Source of the DNA: an uncultured Bacteroidota bacterium
GTDB taxonomy: Bacteria; Bacteroidota; Bacteroidia; Chitinophagales; Chitinophagaceae
NCBI GenBank assembly: GCA_903831575.1
Contig: CAIKYB010000046.1
Coordinates: 80,986 to 123,320 of the forward strand
Length of the DNA: 42,335 bases
Reading direction: 5' to 3'
Below are positions 9,357-17,167 of the stretch, in pieces. The position numbers were made by a program, and so were the translations under genes. Each line of letters begins with the position of its first letter. Position 1 is the stretch's first letter. The notes under the pieces were generated by a model that did no database searches, had not been told where the DNA came from, and saw nothing but the letters and a program-made list of their open reading frames with translations.

Positions 9357-10151
9357 ATGAAAAAGCAAATTGTCTTATTGGTTCTGCCCATTTTTATACT
9401 ATTGGGAAATGTTCAAACTGCCCTTGCATGGGGTGCTACAGGTCATGCATTGGTGGCTGAAATTGCTTTCCATTTTCTTGATGATTCTACACAAAAGATT
9501 GTAAAACAATACTTAGGGAACCTTACTATTGAAGAAGCTGCCAATTGGATGGATAATGAACGTAGTAATAGCTATTATAATTTCATGAGACCATGGCATT
9601 ATTTGGATATCGACAAAGGTGAAAAATATAATACATCCGATAAACATAGAGACATTTTATCAGTTTTGCATTCCGCCATTGTAGAATTAAGAGGATACAA
9701 AACCAATGATATGTCAAAAAAAGAAATAAAAAACAGATTGCTCCTGATTTTTCATTTGGTTGGAGATCTTCATCAACCTTTGCATACGGGATATGCAATT
9801 GATAAAGGGGGAAATACCATACAAATTACTTCTCCTTATGTTTCCGGAAATCTACACAGTATTTGGGATACCCAGATTTTGGAGTACAAAAGAATAAACC
9901 TTGATACCTGTCTTATGTATTACAACACGATGCCAAGTGGTGATATCGCTCAAATAAAAAAGATCAATGAATTAAAATGGATGTACGAGTCTCGTTCTTA
10001 TTTAGATAAGGTGTATAGTTTTGAAAACAATTACATGGATCTACAATACATTGACAACAACATCTCTATTATTAAAAAGCAATTAGTAACTGGGGGTCTT
10101 AGATTAGCCAGTATATTGACTGAAGTATTCAACCCTTCGAACAAAGGTTAA
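9357..10151 (+). CDS. Secreted S1/P1-type zinc nuclease
   Basis: 264 residues. Signal peptide 1-24 ends in ALA, leaving Trp25 as the mature N-terminus; in S1/P1 nucleases the mature N-terminal Trp is itself a zinc ligand. The other ligands are all present: His30 (WGATGH), Asp66 (NWMDNE), His81 (RPWHYLDID), His133/Asp137/His143 (HLVGDLHQPLH) and His167/Asp171 (HSIWD). The family cleaves single-stranded DNA and RNA and removes 3'-phosphates using three zinc ions, so an active periplasmic or extracellular nuclease is expected. The length matches family members of 260-290 residues. The gene diverges from the receptor operon across 151 bp, suggesting shared regulation, and its 3' end overlaps the convergent exonuclease gene by 4 bp. 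No T9SS sorting domain is present, so it probably acts in the periplasm. Confidence 0.95.
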   Translation: MKKQIVLLVLPIFILLGNVQTALAWGATGHALVAEIAFHFLDDSTQKIVKQYLGNLTIEEAANWMDNERSNSYYNFMRPWHYLDIDKGEKYNTSDKHRDILSVLHSAIVELRGYKTNDMSKKEIKNRLLLIFHLVGDLHQPLHTGYAIDKGGNTIQITSPYVSGNLHSIWDTQILEYKRINLDTCLMYYNTMPSGDIAQIKKINELKWMYESRSYLDKVYSFENNYMDLQYIDNNISIIKKQLVTGGLRLASILTEVFNPSNKG

Positions 10152-10888
10152 GTTGATTTTATCTCTTCAATAATAATTTTTTCCGGGTTCATGATTTTTT
10201 GATTATTAAAGCGAAGTAAAATATTCGCAGTGGTAATCACATCCTTAGAACAGTACTGTGCAATTCTCCATAAATTAATTTCATGTTGAATGGGATTTGT
10301 TTCCCAGTACAATGGACCAACCATACTTCCGTCTATATCATCCTTTGAAGACGGGACTTTCATCACATTGGCCAAAAGTTTTAATGACGTGTAATTTTTA
10401 TAATCCCCAAATCTCCAATACTGAAAAGTGTCTATTACATTGGTCTCCCATGGTTTCATTTTTTGAAAATCAAGATATTTAGGAAGCTGAAAATGATTGG
10501 CTATTAATCTTCTGCAGATAAATGGAATATCAAACTCCTTGATATTATGGCCTGCGAAAACCCAATTGGGATTAATGATGTTTATTTTTTTTAGCTCATG
10601 CAAAAAGTTAGTCAAAATAGATTTCTCATCCGAACCAAATAGAGACTTAATCCTGAACACTTGATTTTCTGATTGATCAAAACACCCTATACTGATGCAT
10701 ACGATTTTAGAAAACTCTGCCATTACCCCTGCCCGTGAGTGATAGAGTTCAGATACCGTAGTTCCGATGGTTAGTGTTTTGGATACTTTTTCAATCCACA
10801 ACTCCTGCCAGATAAATTCCATTTCATCAAATGATGGATAAGCTGATGCGGTTTCAATGTCTATGACAATAAGATCTGCTGTTTTCAA
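10148..10888 (-). CDS. DEDDy-type 3'-5' exonuclease (PolB-exonuclease-like)
   Basis: 246 residues without a signal peptide, so cytosolic. Exo I motif is Asp10-Ile-Glu12 (VIDIETA), Exo II is around AGHNIKEFDIPF, and Exo III is YCSKD, i.e. Tyr-x3-Asp, the DEDDy arrangement. It fits the family of predicted 3'-5' exonucleases related to the PolB proofreading domain (DNA_pol_B_exo2 type), which occur as stand-alone proteins in Bacteroidota. The likely role is trimming of DNA or RNA 3' ends in repair or nucleic-acid turnover; substrate is unknown. It converges on the S1/P1 nuclease gene with overlapping stop codons, so the two cannot share a transcript, and its link to the scavenging locus may be accidental. 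Confidence 0.85.
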   Translation of the reverse strand: MKTADLIVIDIETASAYPSFDEMEFIWQELWIEKVSKTLTIGTTVSELYHSRAGVMAEFSKIVCISIGCFDQSENQVFRIKSLFGSDEKSILTNFLHELKKINIINPNWVFAGHNIKEFDIPFICRRLIANHFQLPKYLDFQKMKPWETNVIDTFQYWRFGDYKNYTSLKLLANVMKVPSSKDDIDGSMVGPLYWETNPIQHEINLWRIAQYCSKDVITTANILLRFNNQKIMNPEKIIIEEIKST

Positions 10889-11024
10889 CTACTATTATTT
10901 TTATACAAATCTCATTCAACACATAAAATAAAACAGGATTAATTAACCCGTTTATTTACAGAAAAAAGACAATGGGACTGAGTGTTTTCACATTGGTACT
11001 TTTCAATAAAATTGATATCGCCGT

Positions 11025-11034
11025 GGTTCGTACC
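11025..11034 (+). repeat. GGTTCGTACC intergenic repeat, single copy
   Basis: One exact copy of GGTTCGTACC, 90 bp upstream of the hydrolase ATG. Same motif as at 12175, 12267-12298, 16034 (one mismatch) and 36816-36836. All copies are intergenic. Confidence 0.75.
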
Positions 11035-11081
11035 TCAGCAAGTAACTTCCCCTAACCGCAGTTTCAACAACAAGTTTGATA

Positions 11082-11089
11082 TAACTTTG
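11082..11089 (+). promoter_or_regulatory. Candidate -7 box for the alpha/beta hydrolase gene
   Basis: TAACTTTG matches TAnnTTTG exactly and lies 24 nt before the ATG at 11114. The upstream half is weak (TTTC at 11062-11065, spacing 16). Confidence 0.4.
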
Positions 11090-11113
11090 CTTTGCCTTAA
11101 AAAAGTAAGACAC

Positions 11114-12067
11114 ATGAACAAGTACATCACATTTTCACTTTTGTTATTAATTTTAAATACAACTGGTTTTGCCTTTCAGCAAACTGATAGCAACCATATT
11201 GAAACTGCTGCGATACTTGAGACTGCAACAGGGAAAATTTTTGGAACGATAACAACAGCAGTTTCCTTTACAAAGGGGCCTGTTGTATTGATTATTGCGG
11301 GCTCCGGACCTACAGACAGAAACGGGAATAACCCAAGGATGAAAAATAACAGTCTGCAACAACTGGCATTTGCTCTTGCAGCATCAGGAATTTCTTCATT
11401 AAGATTTGATAAAAGAGGCATCGCCGAAAGCACAGCATCAATGGGAAAAGAAGCCGATTTGAGATTTGATGATTATGTAAATGATGTAAGCAGTTGGATC
11501 AATTATTTAAAAGCAGATAAAAGATTTACGAAAATTATTGTTGCTGGTCATAGCGAGGGTTCGTTAATTGGAATGATTGCATCAAATGGAAAAGCCGATA
11601 AATTTATTTCAATTGCAGGAGCAGGAAAACCTGCCGGAGAATTAATAAGAGAGCAATTAGACAAACAACCCGAACAGGTTAAAGATATTGCATTCCCAAT
11701 TTTAGACAGCATTATTGCAGGCCATCCCGTTAGTGATGTAAACCCAATGCTGGCGTCACTTTTCAGGCCTAGTGTACAACCTTATCTAATCAGTTGGTTT
11801 AAATATAATCCTCAAACTGAAATCGCTAAATTAAAAATTCCGGTTTTAATTTTACAGGGCGACAATGATATTCAGGTTTCTGAAGACGATGCTGAGTTGT
11901 TATCAAAAGCAAATAAAGATTTCAAAAAAGAAATCATCAAAAACATGAACCATGTTTTAAAAATTGTTGCTGATGACAGAGACGAAAATATAAAAAGTTA
12001 TAGCAACCCATCCTTCCCAATTTCTGAAGCGTTAGTGGCACAAATTGTTTCGTTTGTAAATAAGTAG
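11114..12067 (+). CDS. Secreted alpha/beta-fold hydrolase (esterase-like)
   Basis: 317 residues from the ATG at 11114, which begins a signal peptide (MNKYITFSLLLLILNTTGFAFQ). The frame is open further upstream to 10982, but that stretch contains the intergenic repeat and the likely promoter and does not look like protein. Features of the serine hydrolase fold: oxyanion region IAGSGPTDRNG (62-71), nucleophile Ser147 in GHSEGS, acid Asp in LQGDNDIQV, and the C-terminal His in NMNHVLK. Close relatives are annotated as alpha/beta hydrolases or dienelactone-hydrolase-like proteins; the substrate is unknown. It is probably monocistronic, convergent with fusA across a 333-bp gap. Confidence 0.85.
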   Translation: MNKYITFSLLLLILNTTGFAFQQTDSNHIETAAILETATGKIFGTITTAVSFTKGPVVLIIAGSGPTDRNGNNPRMKNNSLQQLAFALAASGISSLRFDKRGIAESTASMGKEADLRFDDYVNDVSSWINYLKADKRFTKIIVAGHSEGSLIGMIASNGKADKFISIAGAGKPAGELIREQLDKQPEQVKDIAFPILDSIIAGHPVSDVNPMLASLFRPSVQPYLISWFKYNPQTEIAKLKIPVLILQGDNDIQVSEDDAELLSKANKDFKKEIIKNMNHVLKIVADDRDENIKSYSNPSFPISEALVAQIVSFVNK

Positions 12068-12174
12068 AGCATCTTTATGTCTTGTACTTAAAAAGCATTC
12101 TTCGCTATGCATTCCTATGGAACGCGTTTTTATTTTATCCTTATTTGCTAAAGATTATTTGTTCCACTTATCAT

Positions 12175-12184
12175 GGTTCGTACC
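12175..12184 (+). repeat. GGTTCGTACC intergenic repeat, single copy
   Basis: Exact copy with flanks CTTATCAT on the left and ATTT on the right; ATGGT and ACCAT could pair around a TCGT loop. It lies in the 333-bp gap (12068-12400) between the convergent hydrolase and fusA genes. Besides the repeats and the fusA terminator I see nothing else in that gap. Confidence 0.75.
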
Positions 12185-12266
12185 ATTTACATTAAGAGCA
12201 ACTAAATAACAGGATTATCTTAACGTGTGTTCTGATTTTGTAGCCAACCTTTTTATTCTCAGCCAT

Positions 12267-12298
12267 GGTTCGTACCTGGTTCGTACCTGGTTCGTACC
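12267..12298 (+). repeat. Three tandem GGTTCGTACC copies at 11-bp spacing
   Basis: Copies at 12267-12276, 12278-12287 and 12289-12298, separated by a single T, giving an exact 11-bp period (about one helical turn). Left flank CCAT and right flank AAGGCGTATAT; the right flank resembles that of the 36816-36836 array (ATGGCATATAT), and both arrays are followed by TCTAAAACT some bases further on. Confidence 0.85.
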
Positions 12299-12334
12299 AA
12301 GGCGTATATACGACACCATACATCTAAAACTCAA

Positions 12335-12371
12335 CTAAAAACACAAACGCCCCATTCTTTCGAACAGGGCG
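12335..12371 (-). terminator. Rho-independent terminator of fusA
   Basis: On the minus strand a 10-bp stem CGCCCTGTTC / GAATGGGGCG (two G-U pairs) closes a GAAA tetraloop (12371-12348), followed by TTTGTGTTTTT. It lies 30 bp after the fusA stop. Its presence means that fusA is not co-transcribed with a downstream rpsJ cluster here. Confidence 0.85.
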
Positions 12372-12400
12372 CTTATTATGTTGAAATAGACTTAATTATA

Positions 12401-14551
12401 TTAATCTTCTACTTTCATTTTTCCTTTAGATTTAGCAATTACCTCTTCCGCAACGTTGTTTGGTGCAGGAGCATAATGACTAAATTCCATTGTAGATGTC
12501 GCACGTCCGCTAGATAATGAACGCAATTGTGTTACATAACCAAACATTTCGCTCAAAGGAACTTTTGCTTTGATTACCTGAACACCATGCTTGCTATCCA
12601 TTCCTTCCAGCATACCACGACGACGGTTAAGATCTCCCGTTACATCACCCATATATTGATCAGGAGTCAATACTTCTACTTTCATGATTGGCTCAAGTAA
12701 AGTAGGTTTTGCTTTACGTCCTGCTTCACGGAATCCTTGTTTAGCACACAATTCAAAAGAGATTGCATCAGAATCCACATCATGGTAACTACCATCAAAC
12801 ACTCTTACTTTCATGTCTACTATTGGATAACCAGCTAATACACCAGTTGTCATGCTGTTTGTAAACCCTTTAATAATTGGAGCAATAAATTCCTTAGGAA
12901 TACTTCCACCAAAAATTTCATTAACAAACTGTAACCCACCTAATGGATTTTCTTTCATCCACTCTTCATCTGCTGGCCCAATCTCAAATGCGATATCACC
13001 AAATTTACCTCTACCACCCGTTTGTTTCTTATAGGTTTCTCTATGTTGAACTGAAAGTTTGAAAGCTTCCTTATATGCCACCATCGGTGCACCTTGGTTG
13101 ATTTCAACTTTAAATTCACGTTTCATTCTATCAACAATAATCTCCAAATGCAACTCTCCCATTCCACTCAAAATCGTTTGACCAGTTTCTTCGTCTGTGC
13201 GTACACGTAAGGTAGGATCTTCTTCTACAAGTTTAGCAATAGCCATACCCATTTTATCTACGTCAGCCTGTGTTTTTGGTTCAACTGCAATAGAAATTAC
13301 TGGCTCTGGAAATGTCATCGCTTCTAATACTATTGGATGATTTTCGTCGCACAACGTATCTCCTGTTTTGATATCTTTAAAACCAACACCTGCTCCAATA
13401 TCACCTGCTTCAATAAAATCAATTGGATTTTGTTTGTTGGCATGCATCTGCATGATACGACTTATACGTTCTTTCTTACCTGTTCGGGTATTTAAAACAT
13501 AAGACCCTGCATCTAAGCGACCGCTATATGCTCTGAAGAATGCCAAACGACCTACGAAAGGATCAGTCATAATCTTGAAAGCTAATGCTGCAAATGGTTC
13601 TTTTGCATCTGCTTTGCGTAAAACTTCCTGGCCATTATCTGGATTAGTTCCTTTAACAGCATCAATATCTAAAGGACCAGGTAAATAACGACATATTGCA
13701 TCCAGTGCGGTTTGTACGCCTTTGTTTTTGAAAGAAGATCCACACATCATTGGAATAATGGAAATATCAATAACCGCTTTACGAATAGCTTCATGCATTT
13801 CATCTTCGGTAATGCTATTTGGATCATCAAAGAATTTCTCTAATAATTTATCATCATATTCTGCCACTGCTTCCACCAAATGCTGTCTCCATTCGTTTAC
13901 GTCATCTACCATATCCGCAGGAATAGGAACTTCTTGATATGTCATCCCTTGTGTAGAATCATTCCAAACCATCCCTTTCATCGTGATCAAATCAACCACA
14001 CCTTTGAAATCATCTTCAGCACCTATTGGTAACTGTAATGGAACTGCTTTCGCGCCCAACATCTCTTTTACTTGCTTCACTACATTTAAAAAATCAGCTC
14101 CACTACGATCCATTTTATTTACGAATCCAATACGTGGAACTTTGTAACGATTTGCCTGGCGCCAAACTGTTTCCGATTGTGGTTCAACACCAGAAACTGC
14201 ACAAAACAATGCCAACAAGCCATCCAATACACGAAGTGAACGCTCTACTTCTACAGTAAAATCCACGTGACCTGGAGTATCGATAATGTTGAACTTAAAT
14301 TGTTTAGTATCCGCAATTTTAGCTCCTTGTGTTGTTGGAAAATTCCAAAAACAAGTAGTAGCAGCAGAAGTAATAGTGATACCTCTTTCTTGCTCTTGAG
14401 CCATCCAATCCATCGTAGCAGCACCTTCATGCACCTCTCCGATTTTATGGTTTACACCTGTATAATACAATATACGCTCGGTGGTTGTGGTTTTACCAGC
14501 ATCAATGTGTGCGGCAATCCCAAAGTTTCGTTGATAACGTAAATCTGACAT
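12401..14551 (-). CDS. fusA: Elongation factor G
   Basis: 716 residues, full length. The GTPase motifs are complete: P-loop [12 protein letters not shown] (G1), RGITIT (G2), DTPGHVDF (G3), NKMDR (G4), then domains II-V through to the C-terminal [13 protein letters not shown] region. EF-G drives ribosomal translocation and, with RRF, ribosome recycling. The sequence looks like the canonical housekeeping copy, not the mitochondrial-like EF-G2. In most Bacteroidota fusA directly follows rpsL-rpsG; here an oppositely oriented gene and about 1.6 kb separate it from rpsG, and it has its own promoter (14725-14755) and terminator. The leader would be about 165 nt. Confidence 0.98.
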   Translation of the reverse strand: MSDLRYQRNFGIAAHIDAGKTTTTERILYYTGVNHKIGEVHEGAATMDWMAQEQERGITITSAATTCFWNFPTTQGAKIADTKQFKFNIIDTPGHVDFTVEVERSLRVLDGLLALFCAVSGVEPQSETVWRQANRYKVPRIGFVNKMDRSGADFLNVVKQVKEMLGAKAVPLQLPIGAEDDFKGVVDLITMKGMVWNDSTQGMTYQEVPIPADMVDDVNEWRQHLVEAVAEYDDKLLEKFFDDPNSITEDEMHEAIRKAVIDISIIPMMCGSSFKNKGVQTALDAICRYLPGPLDIDAVKGTNPDNGQEVLRKADAKEPFAALAFKIMTDPFVGRLAFFRAYSGRLDAGSYVLNTRTGKKERISRIMQMHANKQNPIDFIEAGDIGAGVGFKDIKTGDTLCDENHPIVLEAMTFPEPVISIAVEPKTQADVDKMGMAIAKLVEEDPTLRVRTDEETGQTILSGMGELHLEIIVDRMKREFKVEINQGAPMVAYKEAFKLSVQHRETYKKQTGGRGKFGDIAFEIGPADEEWMKENPLGGLQFVNEIFGGSIPKEFIAPIIKGFTNSMTTGVLAGYPIVDMKVRVFDGSYHDVDSDAISFELCAKQGFREAGRKAKPTLLEPIMKVEVLTPDQYMGDVTGDLNRRRGMLEGMDSKHGVQVIKAKVPLSEMFGYVTQLRSLSSGRATSTMEFSHYAPAPNNVAEEVIAKSKGKMKVED

Positions 14552-14724
14552 TTTTTTTTATTTTAATTTTTGATTTTTTGTGAATTTGTAACATCTTGAT
14601 AAAGAAACCTCTTTACCTAGCGATAGCATAATGCTAATCGATTGATTGATATGATAATTTATGCTCTCATTTTAAGCTAAACAGTTCAATACAAAAAACA
14701 ATATTACTGAATCCTTTAGCGGCG

Positions 14725-14755
14725 CAAAGGTAATAAAATAAACGTTCTCCTCAAA
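14725..14755 (-). promoter_or_regulatory. Promoter of fusA (near-perfect Bacteroidota type)
   Basis: On the minus strand TTTG (14755-14752), exactly 19 nt, then TACCTTTG (14732-14725), matching TTTG-N19-TAnnTTTG without mismatch. It lies 174 nt before the fusA ATG. The leader carries an AGCATAA / TTATGCT inverted repeat (14625-14631 with 14659-14665) and a small AAAGA / TCTTT hairpin (14601-14614). Confidence 0.8.
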
Positions 14756-14766
14756 GGGAATATTAA

Positions 14767-14774
14767 TATTTTTG
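14767..14774 (+). promoter_or_regulatory. Candidate -7 box for the DUF4919 gene
   Basis: TATTTTTG fits TAnnTTTG, 61 nt before the ATG at 14836. The -33 half is poor. It is back to back with the fusA promoter, only about 12 bp away from the -33 box of the latter. Confidence 0.4.
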
Positions 14775-14835
14775 CATTGAACTGATTAACTTACTATTAG
14801 CGCAATTCCCTAAATTACAAATCAAAAAACTTACA

Positions 14836-15951
14836 ATGCCAAATAGAATATCAATTTTCCTCTCCTTAATCCTACTCTCTTCCTCATTATTAGCACAAAA
14901 CAGCGATACTATAGCAAGGCCTCCGTTTATTTATAGTAGAGATTTTAAGGCTATTTTAGATAGTAGTCAAGATAAAAATAGCGGGCTGGCCTATCAGAAA
15001 ATCTTGACACGGTTTCTAGATAATGACTCTATGCTTACGAATTCAGAAACCCTGGCTTTAATGATTGGTTTTACCGAAAACCCACATTTCAAACCACTTG
15101 ATGATATGGAAAAAGAAACTGAGATTTTTGACCATAATAAAAAGGGAGAATTTTATGATGCTATAAATAAATCCAGGTCTTTCTTGCAAAATCACCCATT
15201 AAGTTTATTGGTCTTAAGAGAAATTTCATTTGCCTATAACCGTCTCAGCTATGTCTATGCGAAAGATGGAAAATTCGATAGTTCCATAACTTACAAAGAC
15301 AGTTCCATTTATTTCATGAGCCTAAACGACAAAATTATGGAAGCCATGATTTATAGTGGCAAAGGCAAGACTCCTGAAACCGCAATCTTCTCTTTGGGCT
15401 TGGCTGATGGAGAATATTTTATTCCAAATGTTGGATACAAAATAGAAAAAAAAGATGCGGACTGGAATAAGCAAGGTGATTTCATGGAAATTATAAAAGC
15501 TGAAACAAACGATATGTCTACAACCGATTTCTACTTTAATATCCAGCATGCAAAATTAAAAATAGATGATGAACAGGCTGATGAATTAACAACTAAAATT
15601 CTAACTAAATCAGAAAAAAAAGCTGCAGAAAAAGCAAAGAAAGAAGAAAAAGCAAAGAAAGAAAAAGACCAAAAAGATCTAAAGAAAAAAGAGAAAGAGC
15701 AAAAAGATAAAGAAGAAAAAGATCAGAAAGACTTAAAAAAGAAAGAGAAGGAGCAAAAAGAAAAAGAGGATAAAGAAAAAAAGAAATTAGAAAAAGAACA
15801 AAAAGACCTAAAAGATAAAGAAGATAAAGAGAAGCGCAAATTAGAAAAAGAACAACAGAAAAAAGGGCAGAGCAATGCTTCTATTCCTTCAATCTCTGAT
15901 CAGGATACAAGCACTCCAGCAGTGGCCCCTTCTGCTCCCGTTCAACAATAA
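14836..15951 (+). CDS. Secreted DUF4919-type protein with long K/E-rich tail
   Basis: 371 residues. Signal peptide 1-20 (MPNRISIFLSLILLSSSLLA), then about 230 residues resembling the DUF4919 family of Bacteroidota (RFLDNDSMLTNSETLALMIGF near the start, then a helical region and a mixed C-terminal part ending FYFNIQHAKLK). Residues about 256-342 are almost entirely Lys, Glu, Asp and Gln (units such as KDQKDLKKKEKEQK), likely a long single alpha-helix or coiled coil. The last 30 residues are a Ser/Pro/Ala linker. Function is unknown; localisation is periplasmic or surface. It lies between fusA and rpsG on the opposite strand, interrupting the str gene order, and ends 184 bp before the convergent rpsG stop. 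Confidence 0.7.
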   Translation: MPNRISIFLSLILLSSSLLAQNSDTIARPPFIYSRDFKAILDSSQDKNSGLAYQKILTRFLDNDSMLTNSETLALMIGFTENPHFKPLDDMEKETEIFDHNKKGEFYDAINKSRSFLQNHPLSLLVLREISFAYNRLSYVYAKDGKFDSSITYKDSSIYFMSLNDKIMEAMIYSGKGKTPETAIFSLGLADGEYFIPNVGYKIEKKDADWNKQGDFMEIIKAETNDMSTTDFYFNIQHAKLKIDDEQADELTTKILTKSEKKAAEKAKKEEKAKKEKDQKDLKKKEKEQKDKEEKDQKDLKKKEKEQKEKEDKEKKKLEKEQKDLKDKEDKEKRKLEKEQQKKGQSNASIPSISDQDTSTPAVAPSAPVQQ

Positions 15952-16033
15952 GTCTAAGTCCATTGAAGTATTTAAAAATGGTTCTTAACATTGCATAAGT
16001 AATTCGGCATTCAATCATCTAGCTCCTTAATTT

Positions 16034-16043
16034 GGTTCGTACT
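16034..16043 (+). repeat. GGTTCGTACT, one-mismatch copy of the intergenic repeat
   Basis: Differs at the last base from GGTTCGTACC but keeps the right-hand flank AAGGC seen after the array at 12298. It lies between the convergent DUF4919 gene and rpsG. Confidence 0.6.
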
Positions 16044-16083
16044 AAGGCAAAGCTATAAAGACTTTAAATTAAAATTGAAGGCA

Positions 16084-16113
16084 TAAAAAAACCACTCTTT
16101 TAGGGAGAGTGGT
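16084..16113 (-). terminator. Rho-independent terminator of rpsL-rpsG
   Basis: On the minus strand ACCACTCT (16113-16106), a 7-nt loop, AGAGTGGT (16098-16091), then seven T. It ends the rpsL-rpsG transcript 21 bp after the rpsG stop. Confidence 0.85.
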
Positions 16114-16134
16114 AAATATATTAAAGTAAAAACA

Positions 16135-16602
16135 TTAGATTCTAAAGTGAGCAAAAGCTTTGTTGGCTTCAGCCATACGATGTGTATCTTCTTTCTTCTT
16201 ATATGACGCACCTTCACCTTTACTTGCTGCTACGATTTCATTAGCTAATTTGTCAGCCATGCTACGACCATTTCTTTCACGACTGTAACGTACCATCCAT
16301 TTTATACTTAATGAAATTTTTCTGTCTGGACGAACTTCAGATGGAATCTGGAAAGTTGCACCACCAATACGGCGACTACGTACTTCAACCCCAGGAGTAA
16401 TATTAGTTAATGCTCTTTTCCAAACTTCATACCCATCTTCACCGGTAATCTTTGCTACTTTTTCTAAAGAGTCATAAAAAATATTAAACGCTCCACTTTT
16501 TTTACCTTCCCACATAAGATTGTTTACAAATCTTGTAACCAATTTATCATTAAATTTTGGATCTGGTGCTAATGGAATCTTTTTCGGTTGTGTCTTACGC
16601 AT
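16135..16602 (-). CDS. rpsG: 30S ribosomal protein S7
   Basis: 155 residues, the standard bacterial length, with the S7 signature (DPKFNDKLVTRFVNNLMWEGKKSGA near the start is split here as DPKFNDKLV and FVNNLMWEGKKS) and the conserved C-terminal HRMAEANKAFAHFR. S7 nucleates assembly of the 30S head by binding the 3' domain of 16S rRNA and lies near the E site. It follows rpsL after 44 bp on the same strand and is followed by a strong terminator, so fusA is not in this operon. In other bacteria S7 represses its own operon; I see no evidence either way here. Confidence 0.98.
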   Translation of the reverse strand: MRKTQPKKIPLAPDPKFNDKLVTRFVNNLMWEGKKSGAFNIFYDSLEKVAKITGEDGYEVWKRALTNITPGVEVRSRRIGGATFQIPSEVRPDRKISLSIKWMVRYSRERNGRSMADKLANEIVAASKGEGASYKKKEDTHRMAEANKAFAHFRI

Positions 16603-16646
16603 TGTTGTTATTTTTCGTCAGAATTTGACTTATTATTTTGATAATA

Positions 16647-17021
16647 TTATTTTTTCGCTTTTTTAGTTCCGTATTTACTACGACTTTGTTTACGATCTTT
16701 CACACCTGCGGTATCTAAACTACCACGAACGATATGATAACGTACACCTGGTAAATCCTTTACCCTTCCTCCACGAATCAACACGATGGAGTGCTCTTGT
16801 AAATTATGACCTTCACCTGGGATGTAGGCAATAACCTCAATCTTGTTCGTCAGACGAACTTTCGCAACTTTACGTAACGCGGAATTTGGTTTTTTTGGCG
16901 TTGTTGTATACACTCTCGTACATACTCCACGACGTTGAGGACAACTATCTAAAGCTCTTGATTTACTCTTTGCTTTAATGATTTCTCTTCCTTTTCTTAC
17001 TAATTGTTGTATTGTTGGCAT
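16647..17021 (-). CDS. rpsL: 30S ribosomal protein S12
   Basis: 124 residues. The sequence is canonical: [13 protein letters not shown] start, [18 protein letters not shown] around Lys43/Lys44, and the loop [18 protein letters not shown]12 lies at the decoding centre and controls accuracy. The lysines whose substitution gives streptomycin resistance in other bacteria are the wild-type residues here. It is the first gene of a two-gene rpsL-rpsG transcript. Confidence 0.98.
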   Translation of the reverse strand: MPTIQQLVRKGREIIKAKSKSRALDSCPQRRGVCTRVYTTTPKKPNSALRKVAKVRLTNKIEVIAYIPGEGHNLQEHSIVLIRGGRVKDLPGVRYHIVRGSLDTAGVKDRKQSRSKYGTKKAKK

Positions 17022-17047
17022 TTATTAACCATTTATTTTTTGGACGG

Positions 17048-17079
17048 CAAAGGTAACAATATTCATTTGAAAACAGAAA
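17048..17079 (-). promoter_or_regulatory. Promoter of rpsL-rpsG
   Basis: On the minus strand TACCTTTG (17055-17048) fits TAnnTTTG exactly, with TTTC 20 nt upstream (one mismatch to TTTG). It lies 26 nt before the rpsL ATG, giving a short leader. Confidence 0.65.
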
Positions 17080-17167
17080 AAATATGTTCTAAAAATCTAA
17101 ATTTTATCAACATTTAATAAAAAAAGGCCTTTTTAAACGTTAATTGCTCTATTAAAATGTGCAAAAA

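Noticed and set aside
10982..11113. 44-codon N-terminal extension of the alpha/beta hydrolase
   Set aside because: It contains the GGTTCGTACC repeat and the likely promoter; the signal peptide begins at the ATG at 11114.
17121..17134. Palindrome AAAAAGGCCTTTTT as terminator of ilvE
   Set aside because: There is no proper loop, and only A-T pairs would remain outside GGCC, so a stable hairpin is unlikely.
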